This document shows positions 8,196 through 17,268 of a stretch of 64,000 bases of DNA, piece by piece (position 1 is the stretch's first letter; each line of letters begins with the position of its first letter). This DNA is from Rhodanobacter sp. DHG33. Lineage in GTDB: Bacteria > Pseudomonadota > Gammaproteobacteria > Xanthomonadales > Rhodanobacteraceae. The notes below the pieces were generated by a model. The model was given only the letters and a program-made list of their open reading frames with translations. It was not told the DNA's origin and made no database searches. The position numbers and the translations under genes are program-made. Location: positions 124,001 to 188,000 of the forward strand of contig NZ_JACYXM010000002.1 in assembly GCF_014843005.1 (NCBI RefSeq). The letters are read 5' to 3'.

Positions 8196-11100
8196 ATGAG
8201 ACTTCAAGACCACATCGATTTCACCACCCTCCAGTGGGTTCGTCCCGAACTGGAGCAGACCTTGTCGGACGCCCGCGAGTCGCTGGAGTCCTACGTCGAC
8301 AACCCGGCCCGCCAGGACGCCATGCGCGCCTGTGCCGACCACCTGCATCAGGTGCAAGGCACGCTGCGGATGGTCGAGTTGCCCGGGCCGGCCATGGTGG
8401 CGACCGAGATGGAGATGCTCGCCATCGCGCTGCTGGAAGGCCACGTCACGCAGCGCGAAGAGGCCTATGCCGCGCTGATGCGCGGCATGATGCAACTGCC
8501 CGACTATCTCGAGCGCCTCGCCGGCGGCCATCGCGACGTGCCGGTGGTGCTGCTGCCGCTGCTGAACGACCTGCGTGCCAGCCGTGACCAGGAAGCACTG
8601 ACCGAGGCGGCGCTGTTCCGCCCCAATCTCGACGCGTTCCTCCCCTCGCAGGCGCCGGCCGCCATGAGCGAGGCGCAGGCCGCGGAGCGCCGCGGCGAAC
8701 TCGCCGAACTGCGCCTGCAATTCCAGCAGCACATGCTGGCCTGGTTCCGTGGGCAGTCGCAGTCGTTGCCCAGCATGCGCAAGGCGCTGCAGGCGATCGC
8801 CGCGCGCTGCTATCACGTGCATGGACGGCGCCTGTGGTGGATCGCCGCCGGAGTGGTGGAAGGACTTGAGCACGGCATGCTGGGGGCGCACGCCACCGAG
8901 CTGCGCCAGCTGCTCGGCAAAGTGGATCGCCACATCCGCCAGCTGATCGAACAGGGCGAGGGCAGCCTGCGCGGCGGCGATGCCGACGACTTGTGCAACC
9001 GCCTGCTGTACATCGTGGCGCAGTCGCGCCAGCACAGCCCGCACATGGAGCTGCTGCGCCGTACCTACGCGCTGGACAGCCTGCTGCCCGACGCCGACGA
9101 ACTGGAACACGCCCGCGGCTCGATGGCCGGGCACAACCGCGCACTGCTCGATTCGGTGGCCAAGGCCCTGAAGGAAGACCTGCTGCGCGTGAAGGAAGCG
9201 CTCGACCTGTTCCAGCGCCAGCCGGGCGCCGATCCGGCTTCGCTGGCGCCGCAGTGCGAGCAGTTGGGTCGCGTGGGCGACACCCTGGGCATGCTGGCGC
9301 TCTCCGTGCCGCGCCGGGTGATCGAGGAACAGCGCCGCGTGCTCGAGGAGATCGTCGCAAAGCTGCGCCCCGTCGACGAGGAAAGCCTGCTCGACGTGGC
9401 CGGTGCGCTGCTGTACGTGGAAGCATCGCTCGACGACCACATCGAGACCCTCGGCGCGGGCGGGGAATTGCCGCACGAAGGCGATGCCGTCGCACCGGGG
9501 CTGCCGCGCAGCGAAGCGCAAAGCATCCTGAGCACCGTGATGCAGGAGGCGATCCGCAACGCCGAAAAGGTGAAGGAAGCCATCGTCGGTTTCGTCGAAT
9601 CCGGTTGGGACCACACGGGCCTGATCGAGGCGCCGGCCCGGATGAGCGAGATCGCCGGCGCCTCGCGCATGCTGTCCGCCGAGCGCCCGGCCGAGCTGGC
9701 CGAAGGCATCGGCCGCTTCATCCACAACGAGCTGCTGGTCGACCGTCGCGTGCCGAGCGGCGCGCAGATGGACCACCTGGCCGACGCGCTGGCCGCGCTG
9801 GAGTACTACCTGGAAGCGGCGCAGGAGCACCGCGGCGGCCTGGCGCACATCATCGACGTGGCCGAGCACAGCCTTGGCCAGCTCGGCTACTGGCCGTTGC
9901 CGGCCGAGCGCTCGCCGCTGCCGGGGGCATCCGCCGATGCGTCTGCGCACGACCGCGAAGGCGAAGCGCTGACCGAGTCGGTGAGCCTGTATGCCGGCAA
10001 TGACCCCAGCCATCTGTTTGTCGCACCGGAGACGCCGCGCGAAGTACCAGCGCACGACGTCGAAGGGCTGCGCTATGCGCAGACCGAACTCACTGCGCCG
10101 CCTGCCATGGCAAGCGAAGATGCGGACTGGATCGAGATCGAAGAGGAAATCGAAGAGCAGGTGCCGGCCAGCGGCGTGCTCGCCGAAGGCTTCCATTTCA
10201 ACCAGCATGCCGAGGGTATCGACGACGATATCCGCGAGATCTTCCTCGAGGAGATGCAGGAGGAGATCAACAACCTGCGCGGCGCCGAAGCCACCTGGCT
10301 GGCCGATCCCGCGCAGCTCGGAGCGCTGACACCTATCCGACGTTCCTTCCACACGCTCAAGGGTTCCGGCCGGCTGGTCGGCATCGCTGCGTTGGGCGAA
10401 TTCGCCTGGAAGGTGGAGGACATGCTCAACCGCGTGCTCGACCACACCATCGAGCCGCACGAGGGCGTGCAGGCACTGGTGCGCCATGCCATCGACGCGC
10501 TGCCGCAACTGCTGGGGTCGCTGAAGGGCGAAGGCGCGCCGCATGCGCCGGTCGAGGCGATCATGCAGACCGCCGGCAAGCTGGCCGCGGGCGACGCTAC
10601 CGCACGCATCGAGGATCACACGCCGGCCGCAACGGAAACCGTGCGCCGCATCGTGCGCCGCCGCGTGCCGCGGTTCGACGCCGCCGCCATTCCGTCCGCC
10701 GCCGTCGTCGATGCCCACAGCGTCGCCACGCCCGAGCCGGCCGAGCCGCTGGCAATGCTGGCCGTGTCGCCGCTGCCGTCGGTCGATCCGGTGCTTTTGG
10801 AAATCCTGCGCAGCGAAGTCGCGCAATACCTGCAGACCATCCGCACCGCGATCCATCGCGGCAGCGGCGAATTGCCGGTGAGCGAAGACCTGCTGCGTGC
10901 CGTGCACACCCTGCACGGCGCCATTGCGATGGTCGAGATTCCGCTGCTCACTCAGCTGCTGTCGCCGCTGGAGAGTCTGCTCAAGCGCGTGCGCCATGCC
11001 GGGCAGGCATTGCCGGTGGAAGGCGTGCGCCTGCTCGACCGTTCGGCCGACGTGGTCGACCAGACGATGGCCCAGTTCGACGTGGCCACGCCGCAGTTGC

Positions 11101-14100
11101 CCAACATCGACCAGCTCACGACGCAGCTGACCGAGCTGCGCGACCGCTATCCGGAGCCGTTGGTGGCGCATGTCGCCGCCGAGCACCATGCCGAACCCGC
11201 GTTGCCGCCGCTCGAGCATGCGGCCCATGCCGACGATGCGGCGACGAAGGAAGCTGGCGCGGACGAGCACGAGGCTGCAGCAGATCGTCCCGATCCGACG
11301 GAACAACCGGAGGAAACGGAGCGCCACGACGAGTACGCGGGGGCGCTGACGGCTGCCCTTGGCGCCTACGAGTTGCACGAGCACGAGGCGGCTCCGTCCG
11401 ATGAGGAAGCGGATCGCGCCGAGGCCGAACGTGCCGAAGCCGAGCAGCGCGCTCGCGAAGCCGCAGAGCAGGAGGCGGCTGAACGCGCCGCCGCCGAACA
11501 GGCTGCGCAGCACGCCGAACAGGAACGCCTGGAACAAGAGCGACTCGAACAGGAACGACTCGACCAAGAGCGTCTTGAGCAGGAGCGCGCCGAGCAAGAA
11601 CGTGCCGAGCAGGCGCGGCTGGCCCAGGAGCGCGCCGCTCGCGAAGCGGCGGAAGCGCAGATGCGCGCCGCGGCCGAGAAAGCGGCTGCCGAGCAGCGCG
11701 CCGCGGAAGCCGCCGCTGCCGAACAGGCGCGACAGGAAGCGGAACACGCCGCGGCCGAAGCCCGTCGCGCCGCGGCCGAAGCCGTGCGCGCCGCACCGGT
11801 CGTCGACGCCGCAGCCGCCCATTCGGACTTGCCGATCGACGCCGACCTGCTCGAGGTCTTCGTCGAGGAAGCGCGCGAAATCCTCGATCACGCCGACGGC
11901 GTGCTGGCGCAGTGGCATGCCGAGCCTGCCGCGGTCAGCCACCTCGGCGAATTGCAGCGCGACCTGCACACGCTCAAGGGCGGTGCACGCATTGCCGGCC
12001 TGATGCCGGTGGGCGATCTGTCCCACGCCATCGAGACGCTGCTGGAGAAGCCGGTGACCGGTGCGGCGCAGGCGATCCCGCTGATCGCCGTGCTGGAAAC
12101 CAACTTCGACCAGCTGCACACCATGGTGCAGCACGTGTCGCAGGGGCAGATGCCGGCTTACCCGCAGTCCGCCATCGATCACCTGCTGGCGCTGGCCGGC
12201 GAGCAGCAATTCGCCGATGACGCGACGCTGGCTGCCCGTGTGGTGACGCCGCCGGTGCAGCCTGCCACGGCCGTGCCGCTGCCTGAACTGCTGCCCGAAG
12301 AGCACGGTGCAGGCGCGTCCTCGGCGCAGGAACAGATCCGCGTCCGCGCCGAGCTGCTCGACAACCTGGTGAACCACGCCGGCGAAGTGGCGATCTACCG
12401 CTCGCGCCTGGAACAGCAGGTGTCCGGCTACCGCTTCAACCTGGTCGAACTGGACCAGACCGTGCAGCGTCTGCGCAGCCAGCTGCGCATGCTGGAAATC
12501 GAAACCGAGGCGCAGATCATCGCGCGCTTCCAGCGCGAACATCGCGAGGCCGGAAGCATCACCGCGTTCGATCCGCTCGAGCTCGACCGCTTCTCGCAGC
12601 TGCAGCAGTACTCGCGCTCGCTGGCCGAGTCGGTCTCCGACTTGGTGTCCATCCAGGGCGTGCTCGACGAATTGACCCGCCAGGCCGAAAACCTGCTGGT
12701 GCAGCAGTCGCGCGTCAGTACCGAACTGCAGGAAGGTTTGCTGCGCACGCGCATGCTGCCGTTCGACACCATGGTGCCGAACCTGCGCCGCACCCTGCGC
12801 CAGGCCGCGCAAGAGGAAGGCAAGAACGCCCAGCTCTACGTGGACGGTGCGCACGGCGAAATGGACCGCAACCTGCTCGACCGCCTCAAGGCGCCGTTCG
12901 AGCACATGCTGCGCAATGCGGTGGCGCACGGCATCGAGTCGCCGGAGGAACGCCGCAAGGCGGGCAAGCCGTCGGAAGGCGCGGTGCGCATCCGCGTGAC
13001 GCGCGAGGCCACCGAGGTGGTGGTGCGCGTGACCGACGACGGCCGCGGCCTCGACCGCGATGCCATCCGCAAGCGTGCGCTGGAACGCAGCCTCATCGCT
13101 GCCGACGCGCGCCTGAACGACGACCAGCTGCTCGGCCTCATCACCCAGCCCGGCTTCTCCACCGCCAGCACCGTCACCCAGCTCGCCGGCCGCGGCGTGG
13201 GCATGGACGTGGTGGCGAACGAGATCAAGCAACTGGGCGGTTCGCTGGCCATCGAGTCGCAACAGGGCAAGGGCACCACCTTCGTGCTGCGCCTGCCGTT
13301 CACCCTCGCGGTGACCCAGGCCATCCTGGTGCGCATCGGCGAGAACACCTTCGCGATCCCGATGACTTCGGTGCAGGGCGTGGCGCGCGTCGACGCCGAT
13401 GAACTGATCGCGCGCATGGCCGAACACGATCCCGTGTTCGATCACGCCGGCGGCCAGTACGGCATCCACGAATTGTCCGATCTGCTCGGCCTGCCGCCGG
13501 GTGCGGCGCCGGAAGGCGAACAGCCGCCACTGCTGCTCACCCGCGCGGGCGACCTGCGTGCGGCGATCCGCATCGACGCGGTGCTGGGTTCGCGCGAAAT
13601 CGTGGTGAAGTCCGTCGGCCCGCAGGTGAGTTCGGTGCCGGGCGTGCTGGGCGCCACCATCATGGGCGACGGCTCGGTGCTGGTGATTCTCGACCTGGCT
13701 CCGCTGGTCCGCCACGGCATCGCGCGTCGCGAGCAGCGCCTGGCGGACGGCATCACCGCGATCGACTTGCCGAAGGTCGAGGAACAGCGCGAACGGCCGC
13801 TGGTGATGGTGGTGGACGATTCGATCACCATGCGCAAGGTCACCGGCCGCGTGCTGGAGCGCCACGAATACGAAGTGGGCACGGCGAAGGACGGCGTGGA
13901 CGCGCTGGAGAAGCTGCACGAGCGCGTGCCCGACCTGATGCTGCTGGACATCGAGATGCCGCGCATGGACGGCTACGAGCTGGCCACCCACATGAAGGCC
14001 GACCCACGCCTGCGCGACGTGCCGATCATCATGATCACCTCGCGCACCGGCGAGAAGCACCGCCAGCGCGCATTCGACATCGGTGTGGACCGCTACCTCG

Positions 14101-14198
14101 GCAAGCCGTACCAGGAAGCCGAGCTGCTGGCGCAGATCACGGAGGTGCTGGAGCAGCGCGCCGCCGAGCAGGCTGCGCAGGAGTCGCACCATGGCTGA
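8196..14198 (+). CDS. chpA: Hybrid chemosensory histidine kinase ChpA (PilL type)
   Basis: A 2000-aa CheA-type kinase that phosphorylates PilG and PilH. Clear phosphotransfer His sites with an H-x-x-x-G core are H51, H719, H904 and H1258. Two similar segments have Tyr206 (YHVHG) and Ser484 (SEIAG) at the acceptor position, recalling the Ser/Thr transfer domains described for Pseudomonas ChpA. A Glu/Ala-rich coiled-coil linker occupies about residues 1068-1198. The kinase core follows: dimerisation helices near 1380-1540, N-box near 1568 (MLRNAVAHGIESPEER), G boxes (DDGRGLD, GRGVGMDVV), a CheW-like domain near 1705-1850, and a C-terminal receiver with acceptor Asp1918. The start follows GAGGGA. 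The stop overlaps the next gene by 8 bp. Confidence 0.96.
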   Translation: MRLQDHIDFTTLQWVRPELEQTLSDARESLESYVDNPARQDAMRACADHLHQVQGTLRMVELPGPAMVATEMEMLAIALLEGHVTQREEAYAALMRGMMQLPDYLERLAGGHRDVPVVLLPLLNDLRASRDQEALTEAALFRPNLDAFLPSQAPAAMSEAQAAERRGELAELRLQFQQHMLAWFRGQSQSLPSMRKALQAIAARCYHVHGRRLWWIAAGVVEGLEHGMLGAHATELRQLLGKVDRHIRQLIEQGEGSLRGGDADDLCNRLLYIVAQSRQHSPHMELLRRTYALDSLLPDADELEHARGSMAGHNRALLDSVAKALKEDLLRVKEALDLFQRQPGADPASLAPQCEQLGRVGDTLGMLALSVPRRVIEEQRRVLEEIVAKLRPVDEESLLDVAGALLYVEASLDDHIETLGAGGELPHEGDAVAPGLPRSEAQSILSTVMQEAIRNAEKVKEAIVGFVESGWDHTGLIEAPARMSEIAGASRMLSAERPAELAEGIGRFIHNELLVDRRVPSGAQMDHLADALAALEYYLEAAQEHRGGLAHIIDVAEHSLGQLGYWPLPAERSPLPGASADASAHDREGEALTESVSLYAGNDPSHLFVAPETPREVPAHDVEGLRYAQTELTAPPAMASEDADWIEIEEEIEEQVPASGVLAEGFHFNQHAEGIDDDIREIFLEEMQEEINNLRGAEATWLADPAQLGALTPIRRSFHTLKGSGRLVGIAALGEFAWKVEDMLNRVLDHTIEPHEGVQALVRHAIDALPQLLGSLKGEGAPHAPVEAIMQTAGKLAAGDATARIEDHTPAATETVRRIVRRRVPRFDAAAIPSAAVVDAHSVATPEPAEPLAMLAVSPLPSVDPVLLEILRSEVAQYLQTIRTAIHRGSGELPVSEDLLRAVHTLHGAIAMVEIPLLTQLLSPLESLLKRVRHAGQALPVEGVRLLDRSADVVDQTMAQFDVATPQLPNIDQLTTQLTELRDRYPEPLVAHVAAEHHAEPALPPLEHAAHADDAATKEAGADEHEAAADRPDPTEQPEETERHDEYAGALTAALGAYELHEHEAAPSDEEADRAEAERAEAEQRAREAAEQEAAERAAAEQAAQHAEQERLEQERLEQERLDQERLEQERAEQERAEQARLAQERAAREAAEAQMRAAAEKAAAEQRAAEAAAAEQARQEAEHAAAEARRAAAEAVRAAPVVDAAAAHSDLPIDADLLEVFVEEAREILDHADGVLAQWHAEPAAVSHLGELQRDLHTLKGGARIAGLMPVGDLSHAIETLLEKPVTGAAQAIPLIAVLETNFDQLHTMVQHVSQGQMPAYPQSAIDHLLALAGEQQFADDATLAARVVTPPVQPATAVPLPELLPEEHGAGASSAQEQIRVRAELLDNLVNHAGEVAIYRSRLEQQVSGYRFNLVELDQTVQRLRSQLRMLEIETEAQIIARFQREHREAGSITAFDPLELDRFSQLQQYSRSLAESVSDLVSIQGVLDELTRQAENLLVQQSRVSTELQEGLLRTRMLPFDTMVPNLRRTLRQAAQEEGKNAQLYVDGAHGEMDRNLLDRLKAPFEHMLRNAVAHGIESPEERRKAGKPSEGAVRIRVTREATEVVVRVTDDGRGLDRDAIRKRALERSLIAADARLNDDQLLGLITQPGFSTASTVTQLAGRGVGMDVVANEIKQLGGSLAIESQQGKGTTFVLRLPFTLAVTQAILVRIGENTFAIPMTSVQGVARVDADELIARMAEHDPVFDHAGGQYGIHELSDLLGLPPGAAPEGEQPPLLLTRAGDLRAAIRIDAVLGSREIVVKSVGPQVSSVPGVLGATIMGDGSVLVILDLAPLVRHGIARREQRLADGITAIDLPKVEEQRERPLVMVVDDSITMRKVTGRVLERHEYEVGTAKDGVDALEKLHERVPDLMLLDIEMPRMDGYELATHMKADPRLRDVPIIMITSRTGEKHRQRAFDIGVDRYLGKPYQEAELLAQITEVLEQRAAEQAAQESHHG
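11515..11625 (+). repeat. LEQER-type pentapeptide repeat inside chpA
   Basis: About seven imperfect 15-bp units encode LEQER-like pentapeptides within a longer Glu/Ala/Arg-rich, predicted coiled-coil linker between the N-terminal phosphotransfer domains and the last Hpt. Repeat number could vary between strains by slippage. Confidence 0.7.
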
Positions 14199-15840
14199 AG
14201 CGCTGCCCGCGGTGGCACTCCTGTTCGATGATGCCGCACTGGGCAGCCATCTGCGCGAGGCGCTGCAGGAGCGCGGCGCGCGCATCGTGCACGAGGGCAA
14301 TGTTGCGGGTTTCGACAGCGCGTTGCTGCGGCAGCTCGATCCGGACGTGCTGGTGGTGAACCTCGACGAGGACGACGACGAATCCTTCGAGCGCCTGTTC
14401 GGCATGATCGAGGGCGAGCGTCCGCGGCTGGTGCTCAACGATGCCCGTGCCAGCCATGCGCTGGCCGGTTGGGACCGTGCGCGCTGGGCGCGCCATCTGG
14501 CGATGAAGGTGCTGGCGAGCGGCGACGTGGATCCGCCGCGTCCGGCGGATGCATTGGCGGTCGAGACGGTGCCTACGGTGGCGGCTCAGGTGGCCGAACC
14601 CGTCGCGGCTTTTTCGCCGGAAGCGGGCTCCGACATGCCGCTCTCCGACGATCATCCGGATCACGCCGCTGAAGAGCCGGCAGCGCAAACCCTCGCTGCA
14701 TCGAACGACCTGGAAGCTGAGCTGGCTGCCTTGCTTGCCGAACCGGCTCCGGCGGACCCGTCGGGCGCCGAGCTGGCCGCGCATTCCGGCCCGGGCGACG
14801 AATCCGTGGCGCACCACCTCGAAGTCTCGGCCGGCCTCGAGGCGGAACTCGCCGCGCTGCTCGCCAAAGATGAATCGCTGTTGCCGGAAGAAGAGCCTGC
14901 CCCGGTTGCCGTACGCGATGAACTGCCGCTGCACGATGGCGATTTCAGTTTTGCGCTGCACACTGGCGACGAACATGCCGCTGCCCAAACCGCACCCCCG
15001 CCGGTGCGTGCCGAAACAGCCAAGGCGCCTTCGGTGCCCGACAGCTGGGCGCTGGTCGACCATGACGCGGCCGCCCACGAAAACGCCGAGCCTGAGGAAG
15101 CCGCCAACTTCGGCGTCCAGAAGCTGAGCGCCGCCGATTTCCTTGCGCCTGACGTCGAGCCCGCCGAGGCGGAATTCCAGCCGACGATGAGCCTGGAGCT
15201 GGTGTCGATGGAGGAGGCCGTGGCGCCGCGCGCCTGGGAGCAGCAATCCTCCAACGAGATGCTGCTGGACGACCTCGGCAACGCGCTCAGCCGCGTGGTG
15301 CTGCTGGGAGCGGCGGTCGATGGCCTGGATTCGGTTTGCGCATTCCTGGCGAGCCTGCCTGCTTCCGCGGGGCACACGATTCTGCTTACCCAGCATTTCG
15401 GCACGCAGCCGGCCGAGGCGGTGCTGGAGCGTCTGTCGAACCATTCCAGCTTGCCGATACAGCTGGCGAAGCACGGCAGCCGCGCGCGCCGTGGCGAAGT
15501 GCTGCTGGTGCCGGCGAGTGGCCAGGTGCAGCTGCGCCGCGACGGTCGGGTCGAATTGCGCGAACACGGCGAAGACCGCGAGCCGTCGATCGACACCAGC
15601 TTCACCATGGCGGCGAACGCCTTCGGGCGCGACGCGCTGGGCATCGTGTTCGCCGGCCGCTCCACCGACGCCGTGGCGGGTTCGCAGGCGATCCATGATC
15701 GCGGCGGCCAGGTGTGGGTGGAGTCCGCCAACGGCGAACACTACGCCGACATGGTCAGCGGCATCTTCGCCGAACGGCTGGTGAGCTATTCCGGAACGCT
15801 GCACGAACTGGCAGCGCATCTGATCGAGGTCTATCCATGA
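14191..15840 (+). CDS. chpB: CheB-like protein (ChpB position) lacking the catalytic serine
   Basis: A 549-aa protein. Residues 1-110 resemble a degenerate receiver (LVVNLDEDDDES at the usual Asp strand). About 110-360 is an acidic, Ala-rich, low-complexity linker with two copies of the motif LEAELAALLA. About 365-549 aligns along its whole length with the CheB methylesterase domain. CheB enzymes use a Ser-His-Asp triad within GASTGG, QHM and GMGxDG. Here these read GAAVDG (Ala375 at the Ser position), TQHFG (His402 kept) and GRSTDA (Asp493 kept). Methylesterase activity is therefore unlikely, and a structural or binding role is inferred. It overlaps chpA by 8 bp and chpC by 4 bp. Confidence 0.85.
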   Translation: MAEALPAVALLFDDAALGSHLREALQERGARIVHEGNVAGFDSALLRQLDPDVLVVNLDEDDDESFERLFGMIEGERPRLVLNDARASHALAGWDRARWARHLAMKVLASGDVDPPRPADALAVETVPTVAAQVAEPVAAFSPEAGSDMPLSDDHPDHAAEEPAAQTLAASNDLEAELAALLAEPAPADPSGAELAAHSGPGDESVAHHLEVSAGLEAELAALLAKDESLLPEEEPAPVAVRDELPLHDGDFSFALHTGDEHAAAQTAPPPVRAETAKAPSVPDSWALVDHDAAAHENAEPEEAANFGVQKLSAADFLAPDVEPAEAEFQPTMSLELVSMEEAVAPRAWEQQSSNEMLLDDLGNALSRVVLLGAAVDGLDSVCAFLASLPASAGHTILLTQHFGTQPAEAVLERLSNHSSLPIQLAKHGSRARRGEVLLVPASGQVQLRRDGRVELREHGEDREPSIDTSFTMAANAFGRDALGIVFAGRSTDAVAGSQAIHDRGGQVWVESANGEHYADMVSGIFAERLVSYSGTLHELAAHLIEVYP

Positions 15841-16352
15841 GTGACGAGTTGCCCCGCGAAATCCGCTGCGTGCTGGTGCCGGCCGGCAGCCTGCGCCTGC
15901 TGCTGCCCAACACGACCGTAGCCGAAGTCATCACCCAGCCCGCCCACGAATCCGTGGAGGATGCGCCCGAGTGGCTGCTTGGCCGCTTCGCCTGGCGCGG
16001 CTGGCGCGTGCCGCTGGTGTCGTTCGCGCGCCTGGCGGGTGCGGGCGAGGGCGATGCCGAACTCACCGTGCGTGTCGCCGTGCTGAAGGCGCTGGGCGGG
16101 CATCCGAAAATGCCGTTCATCGCCGTGCTCACGCAGGGTTTCCCGCGCCTGACCACGCTCAACGCCGAGCTGATCATCCCCACCCACGATGGCAACGAGC
16201 TGCCGCCGGGCGTGCGCGCGCAGGTGCTGGTGCGCGACGACGTGGCCGTGATCCCCGACCTCGAAGGCATCGAGGCGGAGCTGGTGCAACTGCTGGCGCT
16301 GGACAAGCCGGAAGAACACGGCGAGCCGGAAGCGTTGGACGGCACCGCGTGA
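15837..16352 (+). CDS. chpC: CheW-like protein ChpC
   Basis: A 171-aa CheW-domain protein, second adaptor of the Chp system; in Pseudomonas ChpC is thought to link extra receptors to ChpA. The core shows LLGRFAWRGWRVPLVSFARL, equivalent to the G-x-x-x-x-RG-x-x-x-P region of CheW. It starts in the ATGA shared with the chpB-like gene. Its stop overlaps a GTG that opens a 53-codon ORF. Confidence 0.9.
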   Translation: MSDELPREIRCVLVPAGSLRLLLPNTTVAEVITQPAHESVEDAPEWLLGRFAWRGWRVPLVSFARLAGAGEGDAELTVRVAVLKALGGHPKMPFIAVLTQGFPRLTTLNAELIIPTHDGNELPPGVRAQVLVRDDVAVIPDLEGIEAELVQLLALDKPEEHGEPEALDGTA

Positions 16353-16510
16353 CGGACCGCCGCCAGGCACGCGTCAGCAGCGTGCTGTTCGTGCTGGCCG
16401 GTGTGATGATGCTTGTGGCAGCGGTGATCGGCAGGCAGCCAGCCTTCTATGGCACGGCGGCGGCGTTCGTTGGTGTCGCGGTCGTGTTCTGGGCGCGGGC
16501 GCGGAAGTAG
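16349..16510 (+). CDS. Small two-helix membrane protein at the end of the chp operon
   Basis: A 53-aa ORF beginning at a GTG that overlaps the chpC stop (GTGA). It has a basic N-terminus (TDRRQARVS), two hydrophobic segments (VLFVLAGVMMLVAAVIG and AAAFVGVAVVFWA), a short turn between them and a basic tail. I recognise no family. The exact stop-start overlap and clean membrane pattern support a real gene. It converges on rsmE with a 15-bp gap. Confidence 0.6.
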   Translation: MTDRRQARVSSVLFVLAGVMMLVAAVIGRQPAFYGTAAAFVGVAVVFWARARK

Positions 16511-16525
16511 CTTCGCCCCCGCCGG

Positions 16526-17260
16526 TCAGAAATCCCCGTGCAGGGCCTGTAGCGCGGCCAATGCCGCCAGTCCGGCCGTTTCCGTGCGCAGGACGCGCGG
16601 TCCCAGCCGCAGATTGGTGAAGCCGGCCTCGCTCAGCAGTGCCACATCGCGCTCGCCAAGGCCGCCCTCCGGGCCGACCACCAGCAGCGCGCCATCGCGG
16701 ACCGGCTGCATTTCGCGCGCGGAAACCGCGGCCTCCGGCAGCAGCGCCAGCCGCAGGGCCGCGTCGCCATCCAGCGAGGACAGCCAGGCCTGCAGCGGCA
16801 TCGCAGGAAGAACCTCGGGCAGACAGGCGCGGCCACACTGCTCGCAAGCGCTGGCCGCCACGGCGCGCCAGTGCATCAGGCGTTTTTCCGCGCGGGCGGC
16901 GTCCAGCTTCACCTCGGAGCGTTCGGTGAGCAGCGGCACGATGCGCGCCACGCCCAGTTCGGTGGCCTTCTGCACGATCAGGTCCATTTTCTCGCCGCGC
17001 GCCACGCCCTGCGCAAGGGTGAGGCGCAGCGGCGATTCGCGATCCACGGCTTGCCGATCCAGCACCCGCACCAGCACTTCGCGCTTGCCGACGCTGGCTA
17101 TCGTTGCGGCGTAGTCGTTGCCGTCGCCGTTGAACAGCGTCAGCGGGTCGCCTGCCGCGAGGCGCAGCACGCGTGCCACGTGCTCGCCGGCCTGTGCCGG
17201 CAAGGCCGTTTCGACTCCGGCAGCCAGCGGCAGGTCGACATGGATACGGATGGTGCGCAT
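16526..17260 (-). CDS. rsmE: 16S rRNA m3U1498 methyltransferase RsmE
   Basis: Methylates U1498 of 16S rRNA using SAM. The 244-aa protein (E. coli 243) has an N-terminal PUA-like domain (HVARVLRLAAGDPLTLFNG) and a C-terminal SPOUT domain with the knot motifs LLVVGPEGGL and RLGPRVLRTETA, which identify the family. It starts 8 bp after the bioA stop on the same strand, so the two are probably co-transcribed. Confidence 0.96.
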   Translation of the reverse strand: MRTIRIHVDLPLAAGVETALPAQAGEHVARVLRLAAGDPLTLFNGDGNDYAATIASVGKREVLVRVLDRQAVDRESPLRLTLAQGVARGEKMDLIVQKATELGVARIVPLLTERSEVKLDAARAEKRLMHWRAVAASACEQCGRACLPEVLPAMPLQAWLSSLDGDAALRLALLPEAAVSAREMQPVRDGALLVVGPEGGLGERDVALLSEAGFTNLRLGPRVLRTETAGLAALAALQALHGDF

Positions 17261-17268
17261 GGGGCGGA

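Noticed and set aside
11437-11800. Short tandem repeats in chpA as a possible CRISPR or minisatellite
   Set aside because: The units are 15 bp, imperfect, in frame, and encode a coiled-coil linker. There are no spacers and no cas genes.
8097-14438. An open frame of more than 2100 codons on the minus strand across chpA
   Set aside because: It mirrors chpA codon by codon. High third-position GC removes stops from the opposite strand, and the translation is His/Arg/Gln-rich low-complexity sequence without domains or a plausible ribosome site.
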